64,000 bases of DNA from Paractinoplanes bogorensis. Its GTDB lineage: Bacteria > Actinomycetota > Actinomycetes > Mycobacteriales > Micromonosporaceae. A program made the position numbers and the translations under genes. The stretch covers positions 682,001-746,000 of the forward strand of contig NZ_JAHKKG010000004.1 of the NCBI RefSeq assembly GCF_018829635.1. Direction: 5' to 3'. The notes beneath the pieces were generated by a model. The model did not search any database and was not told the DNA's origin. It was given only the letters and a program-made list of their open reading frames with translations. The first letter of the stretch is position 1, and every line of letters starts with the position of its first letter. Shown here in pieces: positions 1 through 7,753 of the stretch.

Positions 1-91
1 CGGCGAAGACGCCGGCCCCGATCATCGCCCCCAGCCCGATGACGACGGCGTCGCGCGGGCCGAGCCGCCGGGCCAGGCCACGTGGTTGCAC
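1..91 (-). CDS. Amino-acid permease (APC family), N-terminal fragment
   Basis: Only the first 30 codons lie in the window; the gene continues beyond position 1. Reading leftwards from a GTG at 91-89, the frame gives a short basic start and then RRLGPRDAVVIGLGAMIGAG, the signature of the first transmembrane helix of APC-superfamily amino-acid transporters (cytoplasmic RxLG, then GLGxMIGAGxF with the unwound glycine-rich substrate site). The protein would be an integral membrane amino-acid or cationic amino-acid transporter. No ribosome site stands out before the GTG. The family call rests on one motif, so substrate cannot be stated. Confidence 0.7.
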   Translation of the reverse strand, partial: MQPRGLARRLGPRDAVVIGLGAMIGAGVFA

Positions 92-114
92 GGCCGGACG
101 GTACCTCAAGCGGG

Positions 115-696
115 TTACCGGCCGGCAGACTCCGGGCGTGCTGCCCCGGTGACCTCGAGGCGGGCCAGCACGCCGACCCCGCCGTCGAAGGTCAGGCCGG
201 GGAACCAGAAGTCGCGGGTCACCTCGGTGAAGCCCAGCTCGGTGTGCAGATCGAGCGACGACTGGTTGTGCGCGTTCGCGAAGTACCAGATCTCGGTGGC
301 CCGTCCGGCCACGGCCTCGAGCCGGGCGACGGTGAGCGCCCGGCCGATGCCCCGGCGCCGGTGTTCGGGCGCCACGACCAGGCCCAGCAGGTACCAGCCG
401 GCCGGCGCCGCGTTGGGTGGCGCGTCGTCCGGAGGCGTCCACCGGGTGGCCCGGGCGTAGCCGGCGATCCGGCCGTCGCTCAGTTCGGCCACGAACAGCA
501 TCCGCTCGGGGTCGGTCACGCTGTCGGTCAGGCTCGTCTCCCACGGTCCGCGATCCAGCAGCAGAACCCGCTCGACCAGGTCGAGACAGGCGGGTACGTC
601 GGCCACCACTGCCTCGCGCACGGTCGCCGGCCGGTCGTGCTCGTCGCGCCCGGTGGGTTCCGGTTGATAGGCCGCGTAGACCCCGATGTCAACCAT
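115..696 (-). CDS. GNAT family N-acetyltransferase
   Basis: A 193-residue protein with one GNAT domain. Acetyl-CoA binding motif A is visible at about residues 115-135 as LGLVVAPEHRRRGIGRAL (the Q/RxxGxG/A signature), preceded by the strand ERMLFVAELSDGRIAGYA and followed by the motif-B region FANAHNQSSLDLHTELGF, where N and the LGF turn are typical. It should transfer an acetyl group from acetyl-CoA to a small molecule or protein amine in the cytosol; the substrate is unknown. It lies 24 bp from the permease start and reads in the same direction, so it may precede that gene in a transcript. The first 25 residues are poorly conserved in style and a later start is possible. Confidence 0.85.
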   Translation of the reverse strand: MVDIGVYAAYQPEPTGRDEHDRPATVREAVVADVPACLDLVERVLLLDRGPWETSLTDSVTDPERMLFVAELSDGRIAGYARATRWTPPDDAPPNAAPAGWYLLGLVVAPEHRRRGIGRALTVARLEAVAGRATEIWYFANAHNQSSLDLHTELGFTEVTRDFWFPGLTFDGGVGVLARLEVTGAARPESAGR

Positions 697-853
697 GCGC
701 CCGATGGTCGCACAAGCCTCCCGGTCGATGCTGTCCCCGATCGTGGTGGACGGCGTGGACCGGCGGCGGTGAAAGCCCGTGCCGACGATCCATGCCCTGG
801 CGCTGGCAAGTGGCCGGCGTGACAGATCTTTGCAGGTCAGCTAGCATCGCCGC

Positions 854-1180
854 GTGACTGAACGCGTTCAAAAAGCTTGGCTCCGGGCGAGCGCGGCCTA
901 CGTCGTGGTGGTGCTGGCCCTGAGCGTCGGCACGGTGGTGTCGGACTCGTATGGCGTCGTTGTTGCCCGGCTGCTTGTCTGCGCGCCGTTCAGTCTGATC
1001 GTGGGGCCTTTCGAGGTTCTTTTCCTGTACGCCGTCAGTGCGTGGCTCGGCTCGGGAACGGCGATCGCCGCCGTGGCAGCGGCCCTGGACGTGCTGGGGT
1101 GGGGAATGCTGGCGGCGCTGCAGGCCTACGTCGCGTACGCGATGGTGTCGCTCGTCCGGGCGCGGCTTCGCACCAGTTAG
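854..1180 (+). CDS. Small multi-pass membrane protein
   Basis: A 108-residue protein starting at GTG 854. It has three to four hydrophobic helices (about residues 12-30, 37-60, 66-82 and 84-100) separated by short loops and ends in a basic tail RARLRTS. Charged residues cluster at the N-terminus (MTERVQKAW), suggesting a cytoplasmic N-end. It resembles the small uncharacterised membrane proteins common in Streptomyces and Micromonosporaceae, but I cannot name a family with confidence. Its stop codon overlaps the end of the convergent TetR gene by four bases. No function is proposed. Confidence 0.7.
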   Translation: MTERVQKAWLRASAAYVVVVLALSVGTVVSDSYGVVVARLLVCAPFSLIVGPFEVLFLYAVSAWLGSGTAIAAVAAALDVLGWGMLAALQAYVAYAMVSLVRARLRTS

Positions 1181-1767
1181 GCGCGCAGGACGGCGATCGC
1201 CTCGTCGAAGACCTGGACCGGGTCGGCTGTTCCGTTCGAGGCGGCCCACGCGTCGACGGCGGCGTCCAGTGCGGCCAGCGCCGCCGCCACGAAAGCGCGC
1301 GCCCGCGGGTCGGGGGTGTCGGTGGCGGGCAGGCCCAGGCGGCGCTGGATGTCGGGGGCCAGCAACTCCTGCCAGCGCAGATGCTTCTCGAGCAGGCTCG
1401 CCCGCAGGGACGGCGCGTCGTGGTGGATGCGGGCCAGCGCCAACTGCTCGGCCAGGTCGCCGTCGTCGGCCGGGACCAGCACCAGGAACGCGGCGCGGAT
1501 CGCGGGCCATGCGGCCTCGTCGGCCGGGCGGGCCGTCAACGCGTCGCGCACCGCCGCCCCCAGGGCCACGGTGTCGCCCATGACCAGGTCTTCCTTGCTG
1601 GCGAAGTAGTGGAAGAACGAACGCCGGGAGATGCCGGCCGCGGCCGCGATCTGGTCGACCGTCGTCGCCTCGAAGCCGTGCTCGCGGAACAGGCGCAGCG
1701 CGGTCGCCGTGATCTCGGCGTGGACCGCGCGGCGGGTGCGCTCGCGCAGCGACGGGGGCTTGGTCAT
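1177..1767 (-). CDS. TetR family transcriptional regulator
   Basis: A 196-residue TetR repressor. The N-terminal helix-turn-helix is complete at about residues 12-58: ALRLFREHGFEATTVDQIA then AAAGISRRSFFHYFASKEDL, the standard TetR consensus. The C-terminal part is an all-helical ligand domain without a recognisable subfamily. I start at ATG 1767 because the longer reading frame upstream crosses the divergent SDR gene. It is transcribed away from the SDR gene at 1822, with 54 bp between the two starts that hold two matching dyads (1785-1818), so it very likely represses itself and the SDR. The ligand is unknown. Confidence 0.93.
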   Translation of the reverse strand: MTKPPSLRERTRRAVHAEITATALRLFREHGFEATTVDQIAAAAGISRRSFFHYFASKEDLVMGDTVALGAAVRDALTARPADEAAWPAIRAAFLVLVPADDGDLAEQLALARIHHDAPSLRASLLEKHLRWQELLAPDIQRRLGLPATDTPDPRARAFVAAALAALDAAVDAWAASNGTADPVQVFDEAIAVLRA

Positions 1768-1784
1768 GCCCTCAGTGTAGTAAC

Positions 1785-1818
1785 TTGCACCGGGTGCAAC
1801 ATTCTGCATAGAGTGCAG
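1785..1818. promoter_or_regulatory. Two tandem operator dyads between TetR and SDR genes
   Basis: Two 15-bp inverted repeats sit 19 bp apart: TTGCACCGGGTGCAA (1785-1799, perfect apart from the centre) and CTGCATAGAGTGCAG (1804-1818). They share TGCAY-N3-GTGCA. The first copy begins with a TTGCAC that could be a -35 box for the rightward SDR promoter. Position in the 54-bp divergent gap makes them the likely binding sites of the TetR protein at 1177-1767. Confidence 0.65.
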
Positions 1819-1821
1819 CGC

Positions 1822-2619
1822 ATGGGTGCTATCGATTTTCGTGGACAGACCACTGTTGTCACCGGCGCCAGCTCCGGCATCGGGGCCGCGTTCGCCCGCG
1901 AACTGGCCCGGCGCGGGTCGGACGTGGTGCTCGTCGCCCGCCGGGTCGACCGGCTGGAAACGCTGGCCGGTGAGCTCGAGGACGCGTACGGGGGAAAGGT
2001 GTTGATCGTCGGTCTTGATCTGAGCGTGCCGGGCGCCGGGCAGAAACTCGCGGCCGAACTGGCCGGGCGCGGAGTCGAGGTGACCGGGCTGGTGAACAAC
2101 GCCGGCTTCGGGACCGACGGCGCCTTTCACACCGAGGATCCGGCGCGGCTGGCCGACGAGATCACCGTCGACGTGGCGAACCTGGTCGACCTCAGCCGCG
2201 CCTTCATCGAACCGCTGCGCCGGGCCGGCACCGGCATCCTGGTCAACGTGGCCAGCATGGCGGCCTACACGCCGAATCCGGGCATGGCGGTCTATGGGGC
2301 GTGCAAGGCGTTCGTGCTCAGCTTCACCGAGGCGCTCTGGTACGAGTCGCGGGGCACCGGTCTGCGGGTGCTCTCGCTGGCGCCCGGCCTGACCCGCACC
2401 GAGTTCTTCGACGAACTGGCCGGCGGCGCCTACAGCGGCAGCTATCAGATGCCGGAGCAGGTGGTGGGTGAGGCGATGCGGGCGCTCGACCGGGGGCGGC
2501 GACCCAGCATCCAGTCGGGGTGGCGCAACGCGCTGGTGGTCAGCCTGCCGCGGTTCCTGTCCCGGCGGCGCACGGTGATGGTGGCCGGCCTGTTCGGCGC
2601 CCGCTCCCGCCAGGCCTAG
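1822..2619 (+). CDS. Short-chain dehydrogenase/reductase (SDR)
   Basis: A 265-residue classical SDR. The NAD(P)-binding motif TGASSGIG occurs at about residues 13-20, with VARRVDRLE after strand 2 (the two arginines suggest NADP preference), NNAG at about 93-96, the catalytic serine in VASMAAY, and the active-site YGACK (Tyr-x-x-x-Lys) at about 154-158. It therefore reduces or oxidises an alcohol/carbonyl in the cytosol; the substrate is not evident. The C-terminal 40 residues are basic and hydrophobic (SLPRFLSRRRTVMVAGLFG), a feature of SDRs related to lipid-handling or membrane-associated members. It is divergent from the TetR gene and probably its target. It ends with a four-base overlap with the convergent gene at 2616. 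Confidence 0.92.
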   Translation: MGAIDFRGQTTVVTGASSGIGAAFARELARRGSDVVLVARRVDRLETLAGELEDAYGGKVLIVGLDLSVPGAGQKLAAELAGRGVEVTGLVNNAGFGTDGAFHTEDPARLADEITVDVANLVDLSRAFIEPLRRAGTGILVNVASMAAYTPNPGMAVYGACKAFVLSFTEALWYESRGTGLRVLSLAPGLTRTEFFDELAGGAYSGSYQMPEQVVGEAMRALDRGRRPSIQSGWRNALVVSLPRFLSRRRTVMVAGLFGARSRQA

Positions 2620-3500
2620 CGGTAGCCGTCGTCGCCGGCTGGGCGGCCGGTCTGCATGACCTCGGTGAAGTAGCGCGGGAAGTCGGGGCGGGTGCCGTCG
2701 GTGTCGGTCAGGTCGTAGGTGTGGGCCAGGTCGATGCTGGACAAGGTCTGGCCGGTGAACCGGTCGTGGGCCGGGTCGGCGGCCAGCGCGGCCACCCCGC
2801 GGCCGACGAAATGCGGGGACTCGGTGATGCAGAAGTGCGGGTCGCGGGCGGTTCCGTCGCGCCAGGCGGCCTCGGTGGCGCCGTACTTCTCGAGCATGCG
2901 CTCGGAGCGCAGCCAACCCGGTGTGACCGCGACGGCGGTGGTGCCGTGCGGGCGCAGCTCGGCCGCCTGGGCCTGGGCGAGCCGGATCACCGAGACCTTG
3001 ACCAGGTCGTAGTAGACCGACTCACGGTATTCGCCGTCGACCGCCTTGCCGTCGGTCATCTCGACGACCAGGCCACCCGGGCGGCGGATCAGCAGCGGCA
3101 GCAGGTGGTGGCTGGTGATCAGGTGGGTGTCGACGCCCTGGTGCAGCATGCGCAGGCCACGCTCGACCGAGTGCTCCCAGAGCGGCTTGCCCCACTCGGT
3201 GAACATGTCGCCGCCCCACACGTTGTTGACCAGCACGTCGAGGCGGCCCTGCTCGGTGCCGATCCGTTCGGCGAGAGCCGCTACCTGGGCCGGGTCGCTG
3301 TGATCGACGCGTACGGGGAAACCGGTCTTGATCTGCGCCGTTGTCTCCTCGATGGTCTCGGGCCGGTCCATCTCGGAGCGCCCGGCGGCCGACGACCGGC
3401 CGGTGACATAGACGGTGTAGCCCGCCTCGCCGAGGGCGATCGCGATGGCACGGCCCGACGCGCGGGTGCCGCCGGCCACCAGAGCTACGGGAGCGGTCAT
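2616..3500 (-). CDS. SDR family oxidoreductase (last gene of a coupled trio)
   Basis: A 294-residue SDR. The cofactor motif is atypical: VALVAGGTRASGRAIA in place of TGxxxGIG. The strand-2 arginines follow in YVTGRSS, and NNVWGG replaces NNAG, a variant seen in a subgroup of SDRs that includes plant/bacterial DHRS1-like proteins. The catalytic tyrosine is probably in ESVYYDLVKVSVIRLAQ, where YxxxK reads YYDLVK. The ATG at 3500 overlaps the stop of the vWA gene (ATGA), so it is translationally coupled to it. A dehydrogenase is an unexpected partner for the two upstream genes, and its substrate is unknown. Confidence 0.88.
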   Translation of the reverse strand: MTAPVALVAGGTRASGRAIAIALGEAGYTVYVTGRSSAAGRSEMDRPETIEETTAQIKTGFPVRVDHSDPAQVAALAERIGTEQGRLDVLVNNVWGGDMFTEWGKPLWEHSVERGLRMLHQGVDTHLITSHHLLPLLIRRPGGLVVEMTDGKAVDGEYRESVYYDLVKVSVIRLAQAQAAELRPHGTTAVAVTPGWLRSERMLEKYGATEAAWRDGTARDPHFCITESPHFVGRGVAALAADPAHDRFTGQTLSSIDLAHTYDLTDTDGTRPDFPRYFTEVMQTGRPAGDDGYR

Positions 3501-5176
3501 ATCGGGGCACCGCCCAGCTGGTCGAAGATCTGTTTGACGATGGCGCGGACGCGGTCGCCCGAGGACGACGGCGGGGGAGTGGGGCAGTCGGGGCGGTTCG
3601 AGATGCAGTAGACCCAGCGCTGCTCGTCCTGGTCGAGTTTGGCCGGGCGGCTGCCGCCCGAGCAGCTCGAACCGAGCGTGCTGTAGATGCGGTCGATCGA
3701 GCACAGCGGCTTGTCGCCGACCAGGATGAAGAAGACCTGCACGCCGCGGTCGCGGTAGCGGCGGATCCCCTCGATGTCGCGCTGCTGCTCGGCCGAGCTT
3801 CCGGCGCCGGCCTGCTCGCCGTCGGTGATCACGATGACGGCCTGCTTGCGCGGGTTGTCCGCGTTGGCGCCGACCTCGTCACGGACCAGGTCGGCGGTGT
3901 CGCGGACCGCCTCGATCACCGGACTGTTGCCGCCCCGGTTGGGCACGTCGGGCACCGCTATCCGGGTCGGATCGCCGAAACCCTCGGGCGGGGCCAGCGG
4001 TTCGTACGCGGCGCCGCCCGCCCCGGGAAAGCCGTAGAAGGCCACCCGGTCGGTCGCCGACAGGCTGCGCAGGGCACTGGTCATCGCCGCGGCGACCTCG
4101 CGTTTGTACGGTTCGGTCGAGCCCGACTGGTCGATCGTGACGGCCAGGCTGATCCGTTTGCGCAGCGTCTCGCGCCAGCGTTCGAGGATGGCGCTGACCA
4201 CCGGGCCGTTGCGCGGGGTGAGCCGGTGCGGGGCGTCGGCCTCGAACCCGTTCGCGTCGAACTCGGCCTGCCACTTGCTGCTGGTGAGCGTCTTGTGGAA
4301 GGCCTCGGCCAGCTCCTGCTTGCGGTGGTCGAGCTTGGGGCGCACCAGGAACGGGTGGTCGAGCGTCGGGTCGGGCCCGGCCAGGTCGAGTCCGCGGTAG
4401 TAGCGGGTGAGATCGGGGAAGCCCTCGGCCACGGCCTCCTCGTTGATCAGCGCGGTGGGCAGCGAGCCGACGTCGACCGGCGGCTTGAACGAATTGAGGT
4501 AATCGACGATCTCGCCCGGGTAGGACGCCACCGACCGCTCGATGGGTGCGGCCAGCTTGTCGAGCCGGCCGGCCCGCACGTCGTCGGCCGAGATGCCGCT
4601 GCCGCCGCCCGCCGCGGCCTCGAACGCGAGGATGGTGGCCATCGCGCCCGACGTCGAGTTGAGCGCGTTCTCCTTGAGCAGGTCGAGCCGGCCGTCGGTG
4701 GCCTGCTTGGCCAGATCGTTCCAGGTCACCGAGCCGGAACCGCCGAGTGCGGAGTCGAGCGGGGAACCGGATTTCACGTACAGGCGCATCCGGCTCGAGG
4801 CGAACGAGCCGAGGCTCTCGTCGTAGCGGGTCTCGTCGGCGAGCATCGCGTTCCAGAACGAGTGGGTGGGCAGCCACACGTCCGGCAGCTCGGCCGGGTT
4901 GGCCGAGCCCGCGATCGCCTGCTCGGCGAAGCCGGAACTGATCGGCACCACCGTCACGCATGAGTATTCGCGGGCGGCGCGCTGGACCACCCCGTTCGGC
5001 GGGTCGGTGCGGGCCTTCCCGGGCTCGGTCGACGACCAGACGATGATCGAGGTGCCGTGGCACTTGTCGCCGGACGGCAGCGCGACCTCACCCAGCACGT
5101 AGGCCAGCAGGCCCGCCACCACCACACTGAACAGGCTGACCAGGGCCCGTCCGCCCCGCAGGAAGTCGACCGTCAT
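3497..5176 (-). CDS. Membrane-anchored solute-binding / von Willebrand A protein
   Basis: A 559-residue exported protein. Residues 11-30 (LVSLFSVVVAGLLAYVLGEV) form an uncleaved anchor or signal helix. Residues about 40-320 resemble an extracellular solute-binding domain (GTSIIVWSSTEPGKA near the start, ELPDVWLPTHSFW, later WQAEFDANGFE). From about residue 338 a vWA domain follows, with MIDAS residues DQSGS at about 348-352 and a later ITDGEQAG (about 450). Such fusions are typical surface adhesion or sensing proteins in actinomycetes. Both ends overlap neighbours by four bases (ATGA), placing it in the middle of a tightly coupled operon with a DUF4062-like protein and an SDR. Its ligand and partner are not visible. 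Confidence 0.85.
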   Translation of the reverse strand: MTVDFLRGGRALVSLFSVVVAGLLAYVLGEVALPSGDKCHGTSIIVWSSTEPGKARTDPPNGVVQRAAREYSCVTVVPISSGFAEQAIAGSANPAELPDVWLPTHSFWNAMLADETRYDESLGSFASSRMRLYVKSGSPLDSALGGSGSVTWNDLAKQATDGRLDLLKENALNSTSGAMATILAFEAAAGGGSGISADDVRAGRLDKLAAPIERSVASYPGEIVDYLNSFKPPVDVGSLPTALINEEAVAEGFPDLTRYYRGLDLAGPDPTLDHPFLVRPKLDHRKQELAEAFHKTLTSSKWQAEFDANGFEADAPHRLTPRNGPVVSAILERWRETLRKRISLAVTIDQSGSTEPYKREVAAAMTSALRSLSATDRVAFYGFPGAGGAAYEPLAPPEGFGDPTRIAVPDVPNRGGNSPVIEAVRDTADLVRDEVGANADNPRKQAVIVITDGEQAGAGSSAEQQRDIEGIRRYRDRGVQVFFILVGDKPLCSIDRIYSTLGSSCSGGSRPAKLDQDEQRWVYCISNRPDCPTPPPSSSGDRVRAIVKQIFDQLGGAPI

Positions 5177-5955
5177 CGCAGCACCCAGATCGAGGTCAGG
5201 ACCCGGATCGCATAGGCCGCGACGCCGCAGATCAGGGACAGGGTCAGCACGGTCCAGAACGATCCGGCGTCGGCGGCCGAGAGGCGGATGGCGAAGTAGA
5301 TCGAGGCGCCGATGGCCACGAACGCGCCTACCGCGAACGACTGCGGGTCGAGCACGCTGTCGAGGTATTTGGACTGCGGGATCTCTTCGCGCCGCACCTC
5401 GCGGACCGCGTCGGCGACCGCGCGGGCGAGCCGGCCGGCGTCGGACGGGAGCTGGTCGGGCCGGTGCGTCTCGACCCGCTCGCGGAGCAGCCCGATCCGG
5501 CTGTCCGGCTTGTTGTAGTCGTCATCCTGGTGCCCGAGGGTCCAGTGGGGCTGGCGGGGGAGAACTCGCCACAGTCGCAGGCGGTTGCCGCCGTGATGCT
5601 GGGCGGCCACGGCCAGTTCGAGATCGCTGACCGACCGCTTGGTCGCGTCGAGCTCGCCGTACTGCCAGGCGTACAGGCCGACGAACATCTTGGCCTTCTC
5701 GATCGCCGCCGCGCGCTTCTTGGGCCCGGGATTCTCGACCAGCTCGACCGGCTGCCGGGCCAGGCGCTTCTTGACGGCCTCGCGGTGCTCCTCCATCTCG
5801 TCGTAGGACGCGCCGAGATAGACCGGCACCTTTTCCTCGGCCGACGCCCGCCACCGCCGGAACGGCCAGCTCACCGCCGCGACGAGGGCGGTGACCACCA
5901 CGGACCCCAGGTAGGAACTGAGATTGTCGGTGATGGTGCGCCAGAGATCGGTCAA
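5173..5955 (-). CDS. Membrane protein with a DUF4062-like (TIR-related) domain
   Basis: A 260-residue protein starting at a TTG (5955) with GGAGGG seven bases ahead. One helix lies near the N-terminus (SSYLGSVVVTALVAAVSW, about 13-30) and two near the C-terminus (AVGAFVAIGASIYFAIRL and FWTVLTLSLICGVAAYAI). Between them, about residues 43-140 follow the DUF4062 pattern: VYLGASYDEMEEHREAV (family: VFISSTFxDMxxER), then AKMFVGLYAWQYGEL (family: DxxVGIxGxRYG) and a SxSDLELAVA helix. DUF4062 is usually found as a module of NLR-like and conflict proteins and is thought to be TIR/Rossmann-related. Here it is membrane-tethered. First gene of a three-gene coupled operon. The domain call is by eye. Confidence 0.75.
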   Translation of the reverse strand: MTDLWRTITDNLSSYLGSVVVTALVAAVSWPFRRWRASAEEKVPVYLGASYDEMEEHREAVKKRLARQPVELVENPGPKKRAAAIEKAKMFVGLYAWQYGELDATKRSVSDLELAVAAQHHGGNRLRLWRVLPRQPHWTLGHQDDDYNKPDSRIGLLRERVETHRPDQLPSDAGRLARAVADAVREVRREEIPQSKYLDSVLDPQSFAVGAFVAIGASIYFAIRLSAADAGSFWTVLTLSLICGVAAYAIRVLTSIWVLR

Positions 5956-6002
5956 GGCCGCCCCTCCAGGGTGGATGGAGGCCCCATCGTAGGACGCGTT
6001 TG

Positions 6003-7655
6003 CTACAGCACGTGTACCCGAATGTGCGACGGGTGATCGGCGTCGTGGAAGATCTCGAACGCGCAGTCGCGCCCCTCGGTGGCCACGCCGAACGGCTCGG
6101 CCGTGCCCATGTTGCGCGCGTAACGCGGGAACGCACCCCCGCTGACCTGCACCCGCAGCCGATGTCCGGCCTTGAACCGATAGGCCGTGGGAAAAAGTTC
6201 CACCCCGATCTCCCGTACGCCGTCGGGGCCGGGCGCCTCAGCCGTCGTGCGCGGGTCGAGGCGTTGGATCCCGTCGACCACGTTGCGCGAGACGCCCTTC
6301 GGGTCCACATCGCACAGACGGACGAAGACATCCGCGTACGGAATGGAGGTGCGCGCGAACACGGTGGCGTTCACCGGGCCGACGACGTCGAGATCGTTGT
6401 CGAGCACCGGGCCGGTGAACACGAGCACGTCGTCGCGTTCCTCGATGAACCGGTTGTCGGCCTGCTTGCCCGGTGGTTGCAGCATCGGCCCGCCCACGGT
6501 CGGCGTCGGCCGTGCCGGCGAATACGTGAAACGGCTCGTCGCGCTTGTCTCGTCGGGCTTTTCTTTCAGGCCGCCTTCGCCCGACAGGTGAAGATCCTTT
6601 TCCCGTACGGCGGCGGGCGGCCACTCGTCGAACTCGAGCCACCGTTTCGCCTGTTGCAGATAGACCCGCACCGGTGCGCCCTCGGGTGCCGGGCCTCCGT
6701 TGAGGTGGTGGTCGAGCCATTTCGCGTCGCTCTGCAGAATGGCCCGCAACTCGCCCGGCTCGCCGTGCAGCCACGGCCCGACCACCAGCCGCGCCGGCAC
6801 CCCGGCCGCGCGCAGCGCCGTGTAGTCGGCCAGGTTTCCGGCCACGAACAGATCCCACCAGCCGGTGACCGTGCTGACCGGCGGCATGCGGGTCAGGTCG
6901 GCGCCGTCGTGGTCGGCCTGATCCCAGAACGTGTCGCCCGGCTCGGCGTGCGCCACGAAGTCGCGCCAGAACGGCACGGCGGCGCCCGCCACCAGCACGT
7001 CGACCGCCTGCAGGGGCAGCTTGCCGAGCGCCCGCCGCACCCGGGTGCGTGCCCGCGGGTCGGGTAGCCCGGAGAGCAGGCCCGGCTGTTCCTGCGTGCC
7101 GATCGACGCGGACCAGGTCAGCGCGGTCTGGATCTGCGGGACGCCGTGCTCGTAGAACAGCCGGTCGGTCATGTTGGCCGAGGTGATGTGCGGGGCGACG
7201 CAGGTCAGCGGCGGGTCGGCGTAGGGCGCGACGGCCCACTGGGTGTGGCCGAAGTAGCTGCCACCGGCCATCGCGATGCGCCCGTCGCACCAGGACTGCT
7301 TGCGCAGCCAGTCGACGGTGGCCAGGCCGTCCGCACGTTCGGTGGTGAACGGCCGGAACTGGCCGCCGGAACCGAACGTGCCCCGGGTGGCCTGCATGAA
7401 CACCTGGAATCCGCGCCGGGCCAGGGGAGCGGCGAAGACCTGCCCGTAGACGCCGGACCGCCCGTAGGGCACCCGGATGAGCACGACCGGCATCGGCTCG
7501 TCGCGGCCGGCCGGGCGGTAGTGGTTGGCCAGCAGCGTCACGCCGTCGGGCATCGGTGTGGGGACGCCCTCGCGCAGCTCGTAGGGAACCGCCCTGGTCG
7601 GCAGCCCCAGCGCCTTGTCGGCCACCAGCCCGGCCACCCGCGTGAATCTCGCCAT
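6003..7655 (-). CDS. CocE/NonD family (X-Pro dipeptidyl-peptidase-like) hydrolase
   Basis: A 550-residue alpha/beta hydrolase of the cocaine esterase / acyl-peptide hydrolase group. The N-terminal half reads PDGVTLLANHYRP, then the oxyanion-side VLIRVPYGR and QATRGTFGSGG, and the nucleophile elbow GRIAMAGGSYFGHTQW (G-x-S-Y-x-G, serine at about residue 140). The C-terminal third is the jelly-roll found in this family (from about 400: VFTGPVLDNDLDVVGPV, then ARTSIPYADVFVRLCDV and HRLRVQVSGGAFPRYARN). It hydrolyses esters or N-terminal X-Pro peptides in the cytosol; substrate unknown. Start chosen at ATG 7655 (MARFTRVAGL) rather than 12 codons upstream. Monocistronic, divergent from the GH38 gene. 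Confidence 0.92.
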   Translation of the reverse strand: MARFTRVAGLVADKALGLPTRAVPYELREGVPTPMPDGVTLLANHYRPAGRDEPMPVVLIRVPYGRSGVYGQVFAAPLARRGFQVFMQATRGTFGSGGQFRPFTTERADGLATVDWLRKQSWCDGRIAMAGGSYFGHTQWAVAPYADPPLTCVAPHITSANMTDRLFYEHGVPQIQTALTWSASIGTQEQPGLLSGLPDPRARTRVRRALGKLPLQAVDVLVAGAAVPFWRDFVAHAEPGDTFWDQADHDGADLTRMPPVSTVTGWWDLFVAGNLADYTALRAAGVPARLVVGPWLHGEPGELRAILQSDAKWLDHHLNGGPAPEGAPVRVYLQQAKRWLEFDEWPPAAVREKDLHLSGEGGLKEKPDETSATSRFTYSPARPTPTVGGPMLQPPGKQADNRFIEERDDVLVFTGPVLDNDLDVVGPVNATVFARTSIPYADVFVRLCDVDPKGVSRNVVDGIQRLDPRTTAEAPGPDGVREIGVELFPTAYRFKAGHRLRVQVSGGAFPRYARNMGTAEPFGVATEGRDCAFEIFHDADHPSHIRVHVL

Positions 7656-7753
7656 GCCAGAGAACCTAACGCGCCCGGCCGTCCGGGGCACAGCTTCCGG
7701 GTGGTCATGTCATGCCCTGGCTATCGGGCCGGTCCGGCGGCAGGATCGGAGAC

